Notes: generated by a model not told the origin, from the letters alone. A DNA stretch of 64,000 nt from Parietaria judaica (GCA_954871525.1 OX940861.1:13190842-13254841); one strand, 5' to 3'; shown: positions 31,201 to 42,285, counted from the first letter of the stretch. A program made the numbers and translations.

Positions 31201-33894
31201 TACGGTGCGCTGTTTTATCTTTATAATAAAGGGTTGAATGATTTTACAACACCTTTAGAAGGACTCTTAGAAGTGTTACGAGGAAGTGAAGGGGAGGTTG
31301 AAAAAGCCATTGGATATAGGATACTTGTTTATCTCAAGTACTGTTTTTTGGGAATCGCCTTTCCACCGGGACACGGCACACTTCCTCCTTCAAACTTGCT
31401 TTCTATCAGAGAGAATCTAATTCTGTTTCTGTTGGACCCTCCTAAAGACAAATCTCGTAGCCCTAATTCAGAAGACAAATCTCCTGGCTCTAATTCAGAA
31501 GACAAAGCTCCCAGCCCTAAATCAGAAGACAAATTTCCATGCCCTAATTCCGAAGACAAATCTCCTGGCCCAAATTCAGAAGACAAATTTCCAGGCCCTA
31601 ATTCAGAAGACAAATCTCCTGGCCCTAATTCAGAAGACAAATCTCCTTGCCCTAAATCAGAAGCAGAACTAAACCTTTATCCCCTTCTCAAGCTAGACAC
31701 TGAAGCTACTCTAGACGTGCTGCGATGTGCCTTTGCAGATACCGGAACCCCAGATCCCGATTCTTCTTCTCATAATTGGTTGGTTCAGAAGGCAGTTGAT
31801 GCTCTGATTCAAATTCTTGGCAAGAAAACCTCACAAGCATTGGTTGGGGAATCAAAGAGAGACGTGACTTATTTGTTTGAGTTCGTCGCTCATTACGTTG
31901 CATGTGGAAGAGCGGAAGTATCGAGAGAGGTCCTCTATCAGATTTTGGAGTATTTAACATCGGCAGATTTCGCATCTGCTGATTCCGAGAACGATATTAT
32001 CTCGAAAGGAAGGGAGAAGCAGGTTCTTGCCCTGTTGAAAGTGATGCCTGAGGCTGATTGGGACGCTTCTCACGTATTAAGTCTATGTGAGAACGCTCAT
32101 TTTTATGAGGTTTGTGGGTTGATTCACAAAACCGGGCATCAGTATCTTGCTGCGTTGGATAGCTATTTGAAAGATGTGGATGAACCCGTTCATGCCTTCT
32201 CCTTTATTAACAGTGCATTATCAGAGCTCAGTGGCAAAGTCGCTGCAAGTTTTCGATCTGAAGTCATTAAACGTATTCCGGAGCTGGTTGTCCTGAACAG
32301 AGAGGCGGCTTTCTTTTTGGTCATTGACCAGTTCAATGGAGAAGAAGCTTCAAATATCCTAACAGAAATGCGGGCCCATCAGAAAAGTATTTTCCTTTAT
32401 TTAAAAACAGTCATAGAGGTTCACTTATCTGGAAGCCTCAATTTTGATTGGTTAAGGAAGGACAGTGCAGAAAAATCAGAAGAACTTGAGGCTTACTTGG
32501 AAAAGATTTCTAATTATCCAAAGCTTCTGCGGAACAATACTGTACAGGTGACGGACGATATAACCGAACTCTATCTTGAGTTACTGTGCCAGTATGAACC
32601 GGGTTCTGTTCTCAAGTTCTTGGAGACATTTGATAGCTACCGTGTGGAGCATTGTTTACGTCTTTGCCAAGAATACAAGGTCATTGATGCAGCAACGTTC
32701 TTACTGGAAAGGGTCGGCGATGTCGGTAGTGCGCTTTTACTTACAGTTTCGAGTCTCAACGACAAGTTTGCCAAGCTTGCAGATGCTGCTAGTACGGAGC
32801 GTTTCAGAAGCACCAAAACTCTCGAAGAAGTCAAAGAAATAGAAAGTATACTGTCCGCTTGCATTGGACTATGCCAACGAAACACCCCTCGCTTGAATCC
32901 AGAAGAATCCGAGATGCTATGGTTCAGATTACTAGACTCGTTTTGCGAGCCTTTGATGGGCTCATCCGATGGCCCAGTTGCCAAGTCAACGGTCCAACAA
33001 GATCGTTACGAAGAGGATCCTATAATCAAGTGGCGAATCACAAGATCCCACAAAAGTGCTCATATCTTGAGGAAACTATTCTCTCAGTTTATCAAGGAGA
33101 TTGTGGAGGGCATGGTAGGGTATGTTCGCTTACCGAAGATAATGTCCAAACTTCTTTCTGATAACGGCACCCAAGAATTCGGTGACTTCAAACACACGAT
33201 ACTGGGAATGTTGGGAACGTACGGCTTCGAAAGAAGAATTCTGGACACTGCCAAGTCTTTGATCGAAGACGACTCGTATTACACAATAAGCCTTCTCAAG
33301 AAAGGCGCATCTCACGGCTACGCGCCGAGAAGTCAAACATGTTGCATATGCAATGGTCAACTCGCCAAGAGCGCTTCCGTCTCGAGCATTAGAGTTTTCA
33401 ACTGCGGCCATGCGACACACCTACAGTGTGAAGCTCTGGAGAGTGGTGCATCTTCTGGCTGCCCCATTTGCACACCAAATAAGAAATCACAGAGGTCACG
33501 AAATAAATCTGTGTTTGTGGAGAATGGTTTAGTGAAGAAAGTTCCGGCAAAACCCCACCAAATCCACGCCTTCTCACACGAAATTGATTCCTCGGACTAC
33601 GCATATGGATTTCAACAAATATCGCGGTTTGAGATGTTGAGCATGCTGCAAAGCGACCAGAGGGTCGTCCAGGTGGAGAACGTGCCTCACTTGAGGCTTG
33701 CCCCGCCAGCGATTTACCATGAGAAGGTAAAGAAAGGAACCCGTCTTCTGACTGGCGAGAGCAGTGGTAACGTGGCGGCAACCGAGAAGCAGAGCAGAAA
33801 CAAGAAACTCAAAGACCTCAAAGTGAGAGGATCGTCTCTTCGGTTTCCTTTGAAGTCAAGTATATTCGGCAAAGAGAAGATAAGCAAGAGATGA
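28267..33894 (+). CDS. VPS8: Vacuolar protein sorting-associated protein 8 homologue (CORVET subunit)
   Basis: A single uninterrupted frame of 1875 aa from ATG 28267 (MALDLTSLLNSH). The open frame begins earlier with a GTG, which I do not use. VPS8 is a CORVET-specific subunit that tethers early/late endosomes for fusion on the route to the vacuole. Residues of about 15-60 are acidic and Ser-rich. A beta-propeller spans about 430-790 (GYGDGHITIWDV near residue 500). The VPS8 central region begins around LPWKERIQVLRKAGDWMGSL (about 790). A C-terminal RING-H2-like finger occupies 1692-1735 (CCIC, then FNCGHATHLQC, then GCPIC). The tail is basic. Odd: residues 1061-1132 are eight 9-residue repeats of the EDKSPGPNS type. 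No stop or frameshift is seen. Confidence 0.95.
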   Translation: MALDLTSLLNSHISSDDDDDDEDYNIGDRNSIHRRTVDEILQDSDSDSDSSSPRSPSSGILRRSGPDSSVRSSQAAVSGTKSDGAKPVESRERPVGSFSRYNSGEGDFLRRALKPLPSLFGGVRSNAKPGAALAAAAAASRSVASPHAAAIKSRRSLGGEGLRRALDGGELGLDQVGSLSSTGSESSLSMGKSAEDSNGGDVEAVESLLEVVEVRHDEAMKIEVGESVDVCTEPQNDFSSVDAEKHDALDENSHVSHANGTENNLESAPSLEDNGSDFSLVSDVKETLFFCLLDSSNNGDVAENSVNAEVESGLPSEDDVQGVSGGEDVVNGEIDELVEERLGQLESRIVSQRLEKKTALPRPKPLDLAEELEKRHASTGLHWEEGAAAQPMRLEGVRRGSIMLGYFDIDANNIITMTVSSQAFRRDYGSPQVLAVHANYIAVGMARGVILVSPSRYSAYNADAMEGKMIMLGLQGDRSYAAVTSICFNQQGDLLLAGYGDGHITIWDVQKSSALKVITGEHTAPVVHALFLGQDGQVTRQFKAVTGDSKGLVLLHSSSVVPLLNRFSIKTQCLLDGQSTGTVLSASPLLFDESLGASSVSFQGSTSSSSSVEEGVIILATYQTALVVRLIPSLEVYAQISRPEGVREGSMPYTAWKCTTQVQNSTTERAALLAIAWDWKIQVAKLVKSELKVYGGWSLDSAAIGVAWLDDQMLVALTVTGQLYLCANDGTVIHQTSFSVDVSPGEDLVSYHTYFNNVFGNPEKAYHNCLAVRGASVYVLGPAHLIVSRLLPWKERIQVLRKAGDWMGSLNMAMMIYDGEAHGVVDLPRSLDAIQEVVMPYLEELLHAYVEEVFSYISVTFCNQIEKMEESSTLKEQYTRVGGVAVEFCVHINKTDILFDDIFNKFIGVKQKDTFLELLEPYILRDMLGSLPPEIMQALVEHYSGKRWLQRVEQCVLHMDISSLDFNQVEKLCREHGLYGALFYLYNKGLNDFTTPLEGLLEVLRGSEGEVEKAIGYRILVYLKYCFLGIAFPPGHGTLPPSNLLSIRENLILFLLDPPKDKSRSPNSEDKSPGSNSEDKAPSPKSEDKFPCPNSEDKSPGPNSEDKFPGPNSEDKSPGPNSEDKSPCPKSEAELNLYPLLKLDTEATLDVLRCAFADTGTPDPDSSSHNWLVQKAVDALIQILGKKTSQALVGESKRDVTYLFEFVAHYVACGRAEVSREVLYQILEYLTSADFASADSENDIISKGREKQVLALLKVMPEADWDASHVLSLCENAHFYEVCGLIHKTGHQYLAALDSYLKDVDEPVHAFSFINSALSELSGKVAASFRSEVIKRIPELVVLNREAAFFLVIDQFNGEEASNILTEMRAHQKSIFLYLKTVIEVHLSGSLNFDWLRKDSAEKSEELEAYLEKISNYPKLLRNNTVQVTDDITELYLELLCQYEPGSVLKFLETFDSYRVEHCLRLCQEYKVIDAATFLLERVGDVGSALLLTVSSLNDKFAKLADAASTERFRSTKTLEEVKEIESILSACIGLCQRNTPRLNPEESEMLWFRLLDSFCEPLMGSSDGPVAKSTVQQDRYEEDPIIKWRITRSHKSAHILRKLFSQFIKEIVEGMVGYVRLPKIMSKLLSDNGTQEFGDFKHTILGMLGTYGFERRILDTAKSLIEDDSYYTISLLKKGASHGYAPRSQTCCICNGQLAKSASVSSIRVFNCGHATHLQCEALESGASSGCPICTPNKKSQRSRNKSVFVENGLVKKVPAKPHQIHAFSHEIDSSDYAYGFQQISRFEMLSMLQSDQRVVQVENVPHLRLAPPAIYHEKVKKGTRLLTGESSGNVAATEKQSRNKKLKDLKVRGSSLRFPLKSSIFGKEKISKR
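31447..31662 (+). repeat. 27-bp in-frame minisatellite within VPS8 (8 units)
   Basis: Eight consecutive 27-bp units of the form GACAAATCTCCTGGCCCTAA (then TTCAGAA) encode DKSPGPNSE variants. The frame and length are exactly kept over 216 bp. The units differ mainly in the middle codons. Confidence 0.97.
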
Positions 33895-36622
33895 TGTAAT
33901 TTGCGTGTTGAAACTGAGAGACTATCAAAACTGGTGTTAGCTGAGGATGCAATTTAAGGATGATAACAACGGGTATGATAGTTTCTTAGTTTAATTTCTG
34001 AACAATGATTCTTTTGGGCCCTAACATTGTATTTTTATCTCAATTTGGCCTCAGACTTTGTTAAATAGCTGTAACGTATCCTTGATTTTGTATTTTTTAT
34101 TCTATGTAACTCATTTTGACTTTAGAGCTAACGGGATCAATTGAGAAATGGGTATTTCGAGAATTAACAGTACATTTCGACTTATGGAGACGCAAAAGTC
34201 ATCGGAGCTGAAGAAGGGGAAGTCGAGTGAACTTCAGGTTTGATTTCTTTTCCTCTGAAAAATTCCAATAGAAGTCCTGTTTAATTTGGTGATTTTGTGA
34301 CAATAATTGATGATGTGTTTGTACGAAGTCATATCCGGGAAGATTTAGCAGCAAGTTTATATATTTAATATAAAATTGATGTATGCATATAAACATTTTA
34401 GAGAGTCGAGTGTATCCATGAAAGAATTTTCAGCCGGAAAAGACGATAAACTGATTGGTCGTTAGATTAATTGAGCCTTGGATCCAGTGCACGAGTTCAC
34501 TACGGATTGATCGGGCGGTATAATCGAGAATCGTGATCCATCATCAATGTTTGATGGGCAGGGATTGAGAATGTTAAAATTTCTATTTTAAACATATATC
34601 TATGAATACGGATGAGGGATAGCTCTTAAGGAATTAGAGTTAGAAGTTAGAACCTAAGGCTTTGTTCGAAGTACTTCACAGATTTAAGCAAATTCTCGCC
34701 GCAGGTCCTCAACACAGGAAGCAATTAGCATTCGGCCACTACAAAACAGTATCGGAGAAAAATGGAAAGAGAATCTTGTCACAGTTCCCTTCTCGGTCAG
34801 GCTTAACCCATTTACTTTTTTATTTATTTATTTGTTCTTGTACCTTGTCGTTTTGTTTATTAATTGTTTCCAGTATTTTTTTACTTTGACCTAAGTACAT
34901 AATAGGCCTTAAAATGAGAAAGTCAGTCATCTCTAGTGTGTAGAGAAAACTAGTCGTCATCCTCGTGGGGGTAGATGTTGGGGAAACTGAGAGCAACGTG
35001 GGCCGAGAGGGAGAGAGAGAGATTCATTAGACCGAGACTTGTGACGAGGTCGGTTATCCGGGATTGAGGAAATCATTAGGTAATAAACTAATAATCGCAT
35101 CAAATAAGTTGATGCCAAACATCAATAATTCGTTTTTCTTATCAAATTTTTAGGTGTGTTGAAAATAATTTTTGAAGAGCAAGTCAAACGATCTCCTAAT
35201 GAATAGATGATCGTCTTAAAGAATTATGAACAATCTAACGCTGCTGCTAATAACTGACGAAATTAAATTATTTTGCACCAGAATTAGATGATTTAAAGTT
35301 GAAAAAAAAAATTAAAAAAAAAAATTCACGGAAAACTTTGGTTGTAGAAGCTAGAGGCTTAAGTTTGTGACATGTTGCAAGATGATCTATCTTTAGTTCT
35401 AAGAAAGTGTAGGATACGATGTCGATTTGGCGTTCGAACGACACTCATATTTATTTGGCTAATTTTGTGCTTATCTCTTTAACAATGTACACAATTGGAT
35501 ATCAAATTTGACACGCAAATGTTTGTGTAATCCTGGAAGATTTTCAACTATTTGCGCGGGTAGATTTTCTTGATAGTATCTTTGAGTTTCATCACGATAT
35601 ATACGACTTTGTAGGAACTTTACCGTTTTGATTGGACTAATGGGGTTTACTTTAGATCGTCTTTAGCTAGTAACAATTGAAATTTACTTGAAAATACAAC
35701 CCGTTCAACTCATACACGTAACCTGTGAGTGAATATTCAAATGATGGATTGGGACGAACATGTAAAGCATATAGAATACTACTGCCAAGAGATTATGTTT
35801 GTTTTGAAGACAAATTATTTATGAATATTTAATTTTATATAGGGTATATTTTTGTTAAAAAAAAAATTAACTAGTAATTAGTACATAAAAGCATATTTGA
35901 AAGTTGTAAGTAAAGAGTAATATTAGATTTCTTAAATTTAATTTTATCAAAGAGTAAATAAATAAAAAAGTCTAAAGGTATTTTTTTATGATATACTTTT
36001 GTTGTTTTTAAAACTTGAGGATGTATAGTGGTAAAAAAATAAAATTTAAAGGGGATATTAAAAAATAAAATTGCATAAATTAATAGGAAATTTGTTTTCT
36101 TATAGCCTTTATTTCTATATTTTGGAAGAAAAAGCAAAAGTATACCATGTATTTATAGAAGAAAAAAAAAACAGCTAAAATATATATAGTTTGACACGTA
36201 CTACCCCCTATGTTGCTAAATGTTTAATTAATTTCTTTACAAATAAAAATATTAAAATTGACAATTAGTGGTGTATTGGTTTCTCAGAAAATATATATAT
36301 GATGTAAATTTTATTTTCATTTTTATTATATAAATACAAAATCCTAAATTATTATAAAGAGGTAATTTTTGGGTTTTCTAAGAAAATATAGAAAGCAAAA
36401 TTCCCTACGTGGATGCATACGTTTATGAGTTAGTCTTGCGCGTCTTCCAAGAAAGAAAGAAAAAAAGAATTCATTAAGTTATGAAGAGAAGAGAAGAAAA
36501 TTTAAACGGCGCATATTTGTCCAATCCAAACCTCTCCTAAACAAAGCATGTGAATGTGATAATATCTCCCTCACACAAGTGCATGCATGTTCAAAATAAC
36601 AACTGTCCATTTTTGGCTTACG
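33895..36622. other. Intergenic between VPS8 and CYP82-C
   Basis: 2.7 kb without a supported gene. At 34184-34237 there is an exon-like start (METQKSSELKKGKSSELQ) followed by a donor-like CAG|GTTTGA. Near 34662-34800 there is an open stretch (FEVLHRFKQILAAG, then YKTVSEKNGKR). The two could be remnants of one gene, but no domain is recognised and no joining frame is convincing. The rest is AT-rich. Confidence 0.4.
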
Positions 36623-36630
36623 ATAAATAC
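36623..36630 (+). promoter_or_regulatory. TATA box candidate for CYP82-C
   Basis: ATAAATAC lies 57 bp before the ATG. The following CACAACACTCG is a plausible initiation region, giving a leader of about 30 bases. Confidence 0.45.
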
Positions 36631-36686
36631 ACAACACTCGTCTAAGCTCAAAAACCTTCATCTTCAGCTTCAGTAACACCCAAAAC

Positions 36687-39298
36687 ATGGAGCTTATTCA
36701 TGAATATCTAGCCAATTTTAGCCCTTCAATCTTTCCTGCTGCTACTAAACTGGCCATTATCCTTGCCACTGTGCTGTTTCTCTATCACCTGATCATATGG
36801 AGGAAACCAAGAAACCATTCACGACCGCCTCCGCCACCGGAAGCCGGAGGAGCGTGGCCTATCATCGGCCACCTCCCCCTCCTGAAGGGCCCACAACCGG
36901 CCTACAAAGCGTTGGCCAAAATGGCGGAGAAGCACGGCCCAATCTTTACCCTGCGCATGGGCGTCCACCGAGCCCTAGTCATCAGCAGCTCGGAGATCGC
37001 CAGAGAGTGTTTCACGACCAACGACAAGGCCTTTGCGAGCCGTGCCAAGGGCGTAGCCTCGGAGGTGATGTCCTACAACTATGCCATGTTCGGATTGGCC
37101 ATGTACGGTCCGTACTGGCGCCAATCCCGGAAGATCGCCGTGGTCGAGCTTCTCTCGAACCACCGGCTCGAGAATCTCCGCCCCGTCTGGGAGTTGGAGG
37201 TCCGCACTGCCGTGAAAGAGCTCTACGCTCTCTGGGCTAACAACGGCAAAGCCGGCTATGCAGTGAGGATGGAGATGAAGAAATGGTTTGGTAACTTAGC
37301 ATTGGATATCGTGTTCAGGATCGTCGTCGGAAAGCGATATCTGGACGCCATGTCGACGAGCGAGAGTGAGAGTCATGCCGGAAATGATGGCGATCGGGGC
37401 CGAAAGGCGCTGAGAAATTTCTTCGAGTATATGGGGATGTTTGGGGTGTCGGATGCGATTCCGTGGCTGCGGTGGTTGGACTTGGGTGGTCATGAGAGAG
37501 CCATGAAAGAGACCGCAAGAGTGCTTGATGGCATGGCCAAGAGATGGCTCGGAGAGCACAAGAAAAGTAGGGTTTCAGGTGATAATCACGACTTTATGTC
37601 CGTCCTGCTTTCGATCCTTGACTCTGCCGATCTTGAGACTTCAAGTTACGATGCTGATACAATCAACAAAGCCTCAGTCATGGTACGTTAATTATTATAA
37701 GATTCAGCTTAGGATAAATGAGGCAAACGCTCATTTGTGACTCAAGGTTTAAAAAATGCCCAATTTTAATTATGGAAATCAAAACCACCAACAAATTGAA
37801 ATATGGACTAAATTGCCCTTCTAATTTTTAAATCACATTTAATTATAATTCTTTTTTTAAAATTAAAATAAAAAATAAAATTTTTCCTTAAATGTAGCAA
37901 ACTAAATAAATTAAAAACAAATCTCCCCTATTAATTAGTATTATTTTCGATTAGCTCTAACAAATCACGATTAATATTCCCTATTTTAACGATTAAAATC
38001 TAAAATTTATTTTCCTATTAATCAGTATTTATTTCGAACTTTTATTTATGAAACTTGGTTTTCGTTTGCTTAATTTTATGTAAACTTGTTTACGAAACTT
38101 GGTTTTCGTTTTGCCTCATTTTATGTAAATCTGTTTACAAAACTTGGTTTTCGTGTTGCCTCATTTTATGTAAATCTATTTGCGAAACTTGGTTTTCGTT
38201 TTGCCTCATTTTATGTAAATCTGTTTACAAATCTGTTGTATACATATCCACAAATGCAAATTCGTCTAAAATAACTCCAAAAAAAGTGTAAAAACATTTA
38301 CAAAAAGCGTGTAAATCCATTTACAAAAATATTGCCCCTCCAAGAGAAATATCACTTCAAAATATTGTAAAATCAATTACAAAAATCAAATATATTACCT
38401 TAACTCATAATACATTTCGATACCATTGTGATTTTATGTTGGTGCCGGACTAACCGTTTATGTTGATCAAACTCAGATACATTTAAAGTTGACTTAAATC
38501 TATCGATTTTGGATGTAAACCATTTCGTATTCACACCGCACCGGCACCCCATTAGTGTTATATTAGAAGTTTAAGGACTTGAGTACATAGATTATTTGTG
38601 AGTTGTGACTATTATCATTGATATTTAAAGACTAATGCATGTGAATGTGTAACGATTTTTATCTTTGTCTCCAGTCCATGATTCTAGCTGCTACAGACAC
38701 AACGACTGTGACGATGACATGGGCTCTTGCGCTTCTCCTCAACAAACCAGAAACCCTAACCAGGGCTCAACGAGAACTAGACGAACACGTCGGACTAGAG
38801 AGACGAGTCGAACAATCCGACCTCAAGAACCTCCCGTATCTCCGAGCCATTCTCAAAGAAACTCTAAGGCTATACCCGGCAGGCCCACTCTCAGTGCCAC
38901 ATGAGTCCATCGAGGACTGCACGGTCGCAGGGTACCATGTTCCGGCGGGGACTCGTCTCCTCGTCAACATCTCGAAGATCCAACGTGACCCGAGAGTGTG
39001 GACTGACCCGGACGAGTTCCGGCCCGAGAGGTTTCTCTCCGGCGAAGGGAAAAACATGGACGTTAGAGGGCAGAGCTTTGAGCTGATACCCTTCGGCAGC
39101 GGACGGAGAATGTGCCCCGGAGTGTCGTTTGCGCTTCAGGTCATTGAGCTCGCTCTAGCTTCGCTCATTCAAGGCTTTGATGTTAGGACGCCATCCGACG
39201 AACCGGTTGACATGGCGGAGAGCGCCGGGCTGACTAACTTGAAAGCCTCTCCATTTGACGTTCTTCTCACCCCTCGCCTTCCAGCTGAGGCCTATTGA
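36687..39298 (+). CDS. CYP82-family cytochrome P450, copy C
   Basis: Join 36687-37682 and 38675-39298, giving 539 aa with one 992-bp phase-0 intron (ATG|GTACGT ... CTCCAG|TCCATG). The anchor spans about residues 13-38 (PAATKLAIILATVLFLYHLI), then WRKPRNHS and a full proline hinge RPPPPPEAGGAWP. Motifs: I-helix AATDTT, K-helix KETLRLYP, FRPERF, and haem loop FGSGRRMCPG with Cys479. It is close to copy B throughout (NDKAFASRAKGVASEV against NDKVFASRPKYLASEV), indicating tandem duplication, though VPS8 lies between them. Full length, and the best candidate for an active enzyme of the cluster. Substrate unknown. Confidence 0.96.
38054..38233 (+). repeat. 45-bp minisatellite in the intron of CYP82-C
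   Basis: Four units of about 44-45 bp (CTTGGTTTTCGTTTTGCCTC then ATTTTATGTAAATCTGTTTA). They sit inside an AT-rich block at about 37740-38400 that is missing from the short intron of copy B and probably derives from an insertion. Confidence 0.85.
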
Positions 39299-39759
39299 TG
39301 AGTTCCGAAACTGTAGTTTCTTATAGATTTGTATTTTTGCACTGTATTTCCTTTTCTAAATAATTAGCGATAATAAAAGTTTGGAATTTAGTATTGGATA
39401 TTTACGTAGGGGTGAATTTTTTTTACCATACCGATATGAAAAGGTTTACCTCCAGTATAATGAGTTTCCAAATCGGTTTAATGAATTTTTTTTATTATTT
39501 TTGGGTTATGAACTTATGTTAATTAAGTATTATTGAGTTTCTTAATAATAAAGGGAGTAGGGATAGAACCGGTTATAGCTCCTCCGTACTCGAACACGAA
39601 CATCGACTCGAGGCATTTTACCATCTTCTATCTCGGGATGGGCAAGTGATAATTGTAGAGAATATTTACCGAAAATGAGATTTATTTTTACCTTGGAATA
39701 TTTACACATAATATGGTTATAACTCAACCACGTGTCAGATCTGAAATTTTAGTCACCAC
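39299..39759. other. 3' flank of CYP82-C
   Basis: 3' UTR and intergenic DNA. AATAATAAA-like sequence near 39540 and AATAAAAG near 39372 could serve in polyadenylation. Nothing else recognised. Confidence 0.35.
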
Positions 39760-40758
39760 TAGACCTGTTCATACGGGGCGGGCCCACTGCAGGCCTGCCA
39801 CCCGCAGGCCCGTCAGCCCGCAAAGCCCGAGGCCACTCGGGCCTGCCCGCCCCGAGGCCCGTCTGGGTCAGCACGCCCGCAGCCCGAGGTGGCTGCGGGA
39901 CCACGGGCTTCTACCTTTTTTTTTTTTTTTTTTAAAACGTGGACCATTGGATGACTATATCTAACGGCTGTGAGAGATCCAATATATATATGTTAGAAAA
40001 GTACCTTAACATTTATGTAATTGACCAATTAATAGAATTGGTTGGTATAAGTACCAAATTAATATATTTTGGTACATGTTCTGCAAAATAACGGCTATTT
40101 AGTACCCGAAATAAAAAATATATTACTTTCATTGTATAATAAATAATAAAAAGCGGCTATATTTAAACAAATCATTAATAAAAATTAAATATATACAATT
40201 ATAATATATTGTTAGTATAATATTATTGTTAGTATAATTATGTATATTGCTATACCTAATTATAATATATTACTGTTATATTGTTACTTAGGTATATTAC
40301 GTGTAATATAACACTAATGGGTGCCGGTAATCGGTAATCCGTCGATAATCATCGAAAAGTATCGGTAATCGGTAAGCTACAGTATTATTAGTTTTCCGTC
40401 GATAATCCGGTAAGTTATCGATTAATCCGTCGATAACGGCAAGCGATTTATCGGCAAGTTCGGTAAGTTGAACCTTGGTTTCGTTAGTTATACTATATAG
40501 TAACGTAAATATGAAACATGATATAAATACAGTAACGTAAATATTTGGGCATAAATATGAAATGATGGGCTGCATTTGCAATTAACTTTTATTTAAAAAA
40601 TAAATTAATTAAATGACGCGGGGTCGGGCCGGGCAGCCCGAGGTGGCTTCGGGCTCGGGCCGGGCAGCCCGAGCAGGACTTCGGGCCTGGGGCCCGCGGC
40701 TTGACAAAACGCGGGCTCGGGCTGAGGCCCGTGGGGCCCGCTCGTATGAACAGGTTTA
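39760..40758. mobile_element. hAT element 3, GC-rich ends (999 bp)
   Basis: The left end TAGACCTGTTCATACGGGGC and the right end (reverse complement TAAACCTGTTCATACGA) are inverted. An exact 8-bp TSD GTCACCAC lies at 39752-39759 and 40759-40766. Both ends are GC-rich with repeated GCCCGAG / CTCGGGC motifs (to about 39900 and from about 40615), in strong contrast to the AT-rich middle. No transposase is present. The middle contains the right-end fragment of another hAT at 40323-40477. Confidence 0.9.
40323..40477 (+). repeat. Right-end fragment of the hAT-1 family, inside hAT-3
   Basis: The sequence matches about 6075-6230 almost base for base and ends in the same CGGTAAGTTGAACCTTG terminus. 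The CAAGGTT left end is not present in hAT-3, so this is a terminal remnant of a nested element. Confidence 0.85.
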
Positions 40759-40790
40759 GTCACCACTCATTAAAACAAACAATATTATAT

Positions 40791-41276
40791 AGGGTTAATT
40801 GCGGCAAAAAGACCCAACCTTTGGTCAAATGCTCTGCTGTGTATACAACCTCCGTAAATGGCGGCAAATTACCCAAACTCGGCATTTGGGAGTTGACCGA
40901 GAAAATTTGTCCATGTGACTATTAGCCTTTGCCACGTGGCATGCCACATGGCACTTGGCCGCTATGTGGCATGCCACGTAATTATTATTATTATTTTTAG
41001 TAATTTAAAAAATATTATTTTTTTAAAACTTTTTAATTTTTTTTTAAATTAAATTAATTTTCAATAATAACCAATAATGAATATTTAAATTTAAATATTC
41101 ATAATTGGTTATTATTATTAAATATAATAATTCATTTTAGAAAAGTGGGTCAAACGAAATAAATAAAGAAAAAAATCACCGTTCACGGTTCACTCAAGCT
41201 CCGCCTCCGATCCGTTTCATGGGTGGAACGAAATCGCTTAATATGTTTAACAATAATAATCATAATTATTAAACCA
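40791..41276. repeat. Left arm of a long inverted repeat (MITE/foldback type)
   Basis: Starts AGGGTTAATTGCGGCAAAAA and is the inverted counterpart of 49906-50382 over nearly 490 bp. Shared landmarks are GTGGCATGCCACAT, GAAATAAA..AAAATCACCGTTCACGG and CTTAATATGTTTAA. The upstream ATTATAT (40784-40790) matches the sequence after the right arm, a possible 7-bp TSD in AT-rich context. Confidence 0.82.
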
Positions 41277-41326
41277 TTATTATTATATAATGCTAACGCA
41301 AAAAAAAAATCATGCAAACAAATAAA

Positions 41327-42023
41327 TGTTGATGTACAAATTCGTCATTATTTGATATGACATAAAGTACTAAGTTGTGAATTAATTAAATTTACAAATA
41401 ATAAATAAAAGGCTTTAAAAGAATTAGAGATTTAATTCATAAAAGCCCATTCAAGGAGCCCATTCTTTCAGAAGAATAAAGCCCAACGAACAGGAAGCTA
41501 CTCGGCCCAAAAGCTCAAAAGCAGTCCGTCGCTAGTCCAGGAAAAGAAGGGTAGAATTGTCACGTATCCTACCCGTCATCCCAATTCAAACCCAAGCGGA
41601 AGACCAGGAGCACGAAGACTACTCCACAACGGGCACAATTCAAACTTAACGAAGAGAACGCAGTCGTGGGACACGCGCCACAAGACGAGCCATTCAACCC
41701 GGTCAGCTCGGAGAGAAGATTCCAAGATTCCTGGAAGTCCAACGGGAAGAACTGAAGTCTATAAATACCTAGCTCAGCTTCAGATCAAGTGACACATCCT
41801 TGAGAGAATATATCAAGAGTTTTCTATCCGTCATTCCTGCTTACATGAAGATTCTGTTGTATTCTTTCTATTCTCTCTTATTCTTCCTCTTGCTTTAAAC
41901 GTGATTTGTTGTTTGTAGCTATCCGTTCATGCTATTTGTCGCAATAAACATACAGAGGACGTAGTCAACTACCGCCTTGGGACGTACCTCTCTAAAAAAT
42001 CCCTCGTCTTATTTGTATTGCTT

Positions 42024-42061
<38 letters not shown>

Positions 42062-42221
42062 CCTCGTCTTATTTGTATTGCTTATACATATATATATATA
42101 TATATCAAGAGTGAATCGAGAGCTTGCAACGTGAAAGATCGAATTCCACCAAGTTCATTTAACCAATATCATACACTCACAAGTCACATTCGACTGTTTG
42201 AGGTGGGAAATCACGTCAACA
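41327..42221 (+). repeat. 5' LTR of the gypsy element
   Basis: Proposed TGTTGATGTAC ... GTCAACA, 895 bp. The right border is set by the primer site 4 bases later. It includes a TATA-like CTATAAATACC near 41760 and a duplicated CCTCGTCTTATTTGTATTGC block (about 42002 and 42062) separated by (TA)n tracts. The left border is uncertain without a second LTR. Confidence 0.65.
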
Positions 42222-42224
42222 GTT

Positions 42225-42240
42225 TGGCGCCGTCTGTGGG
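42225..42240 (+). promoter_or_regulatory. tRNA primer-binding site of the gypsy element
   Basis: TGGCGCCGTCTGTGGG immediately after the LTR is a primer-site sequence commonly seen in plant Ty3/gypsy elements. Confidence 0.8.
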
Positions 42241-42285
42241 AAAGTGATCTCGCTGACATCTACAAGCTTAAAGCACTCTGCCAAC

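Noticed and set aside
31329..31640. Minus-strand ORF with repeated LSSELGPGD
   Set aside because: It is the reverse reading of the VPS8 minisatellite.
34184..34800. Small gene with start METQKSSELKKGKS and an exon near 34662
   Set aside because: Exon-like starts exist, but the pieces cannot be joined convincingly and no family is recognised; noted in the intergenic entry only.
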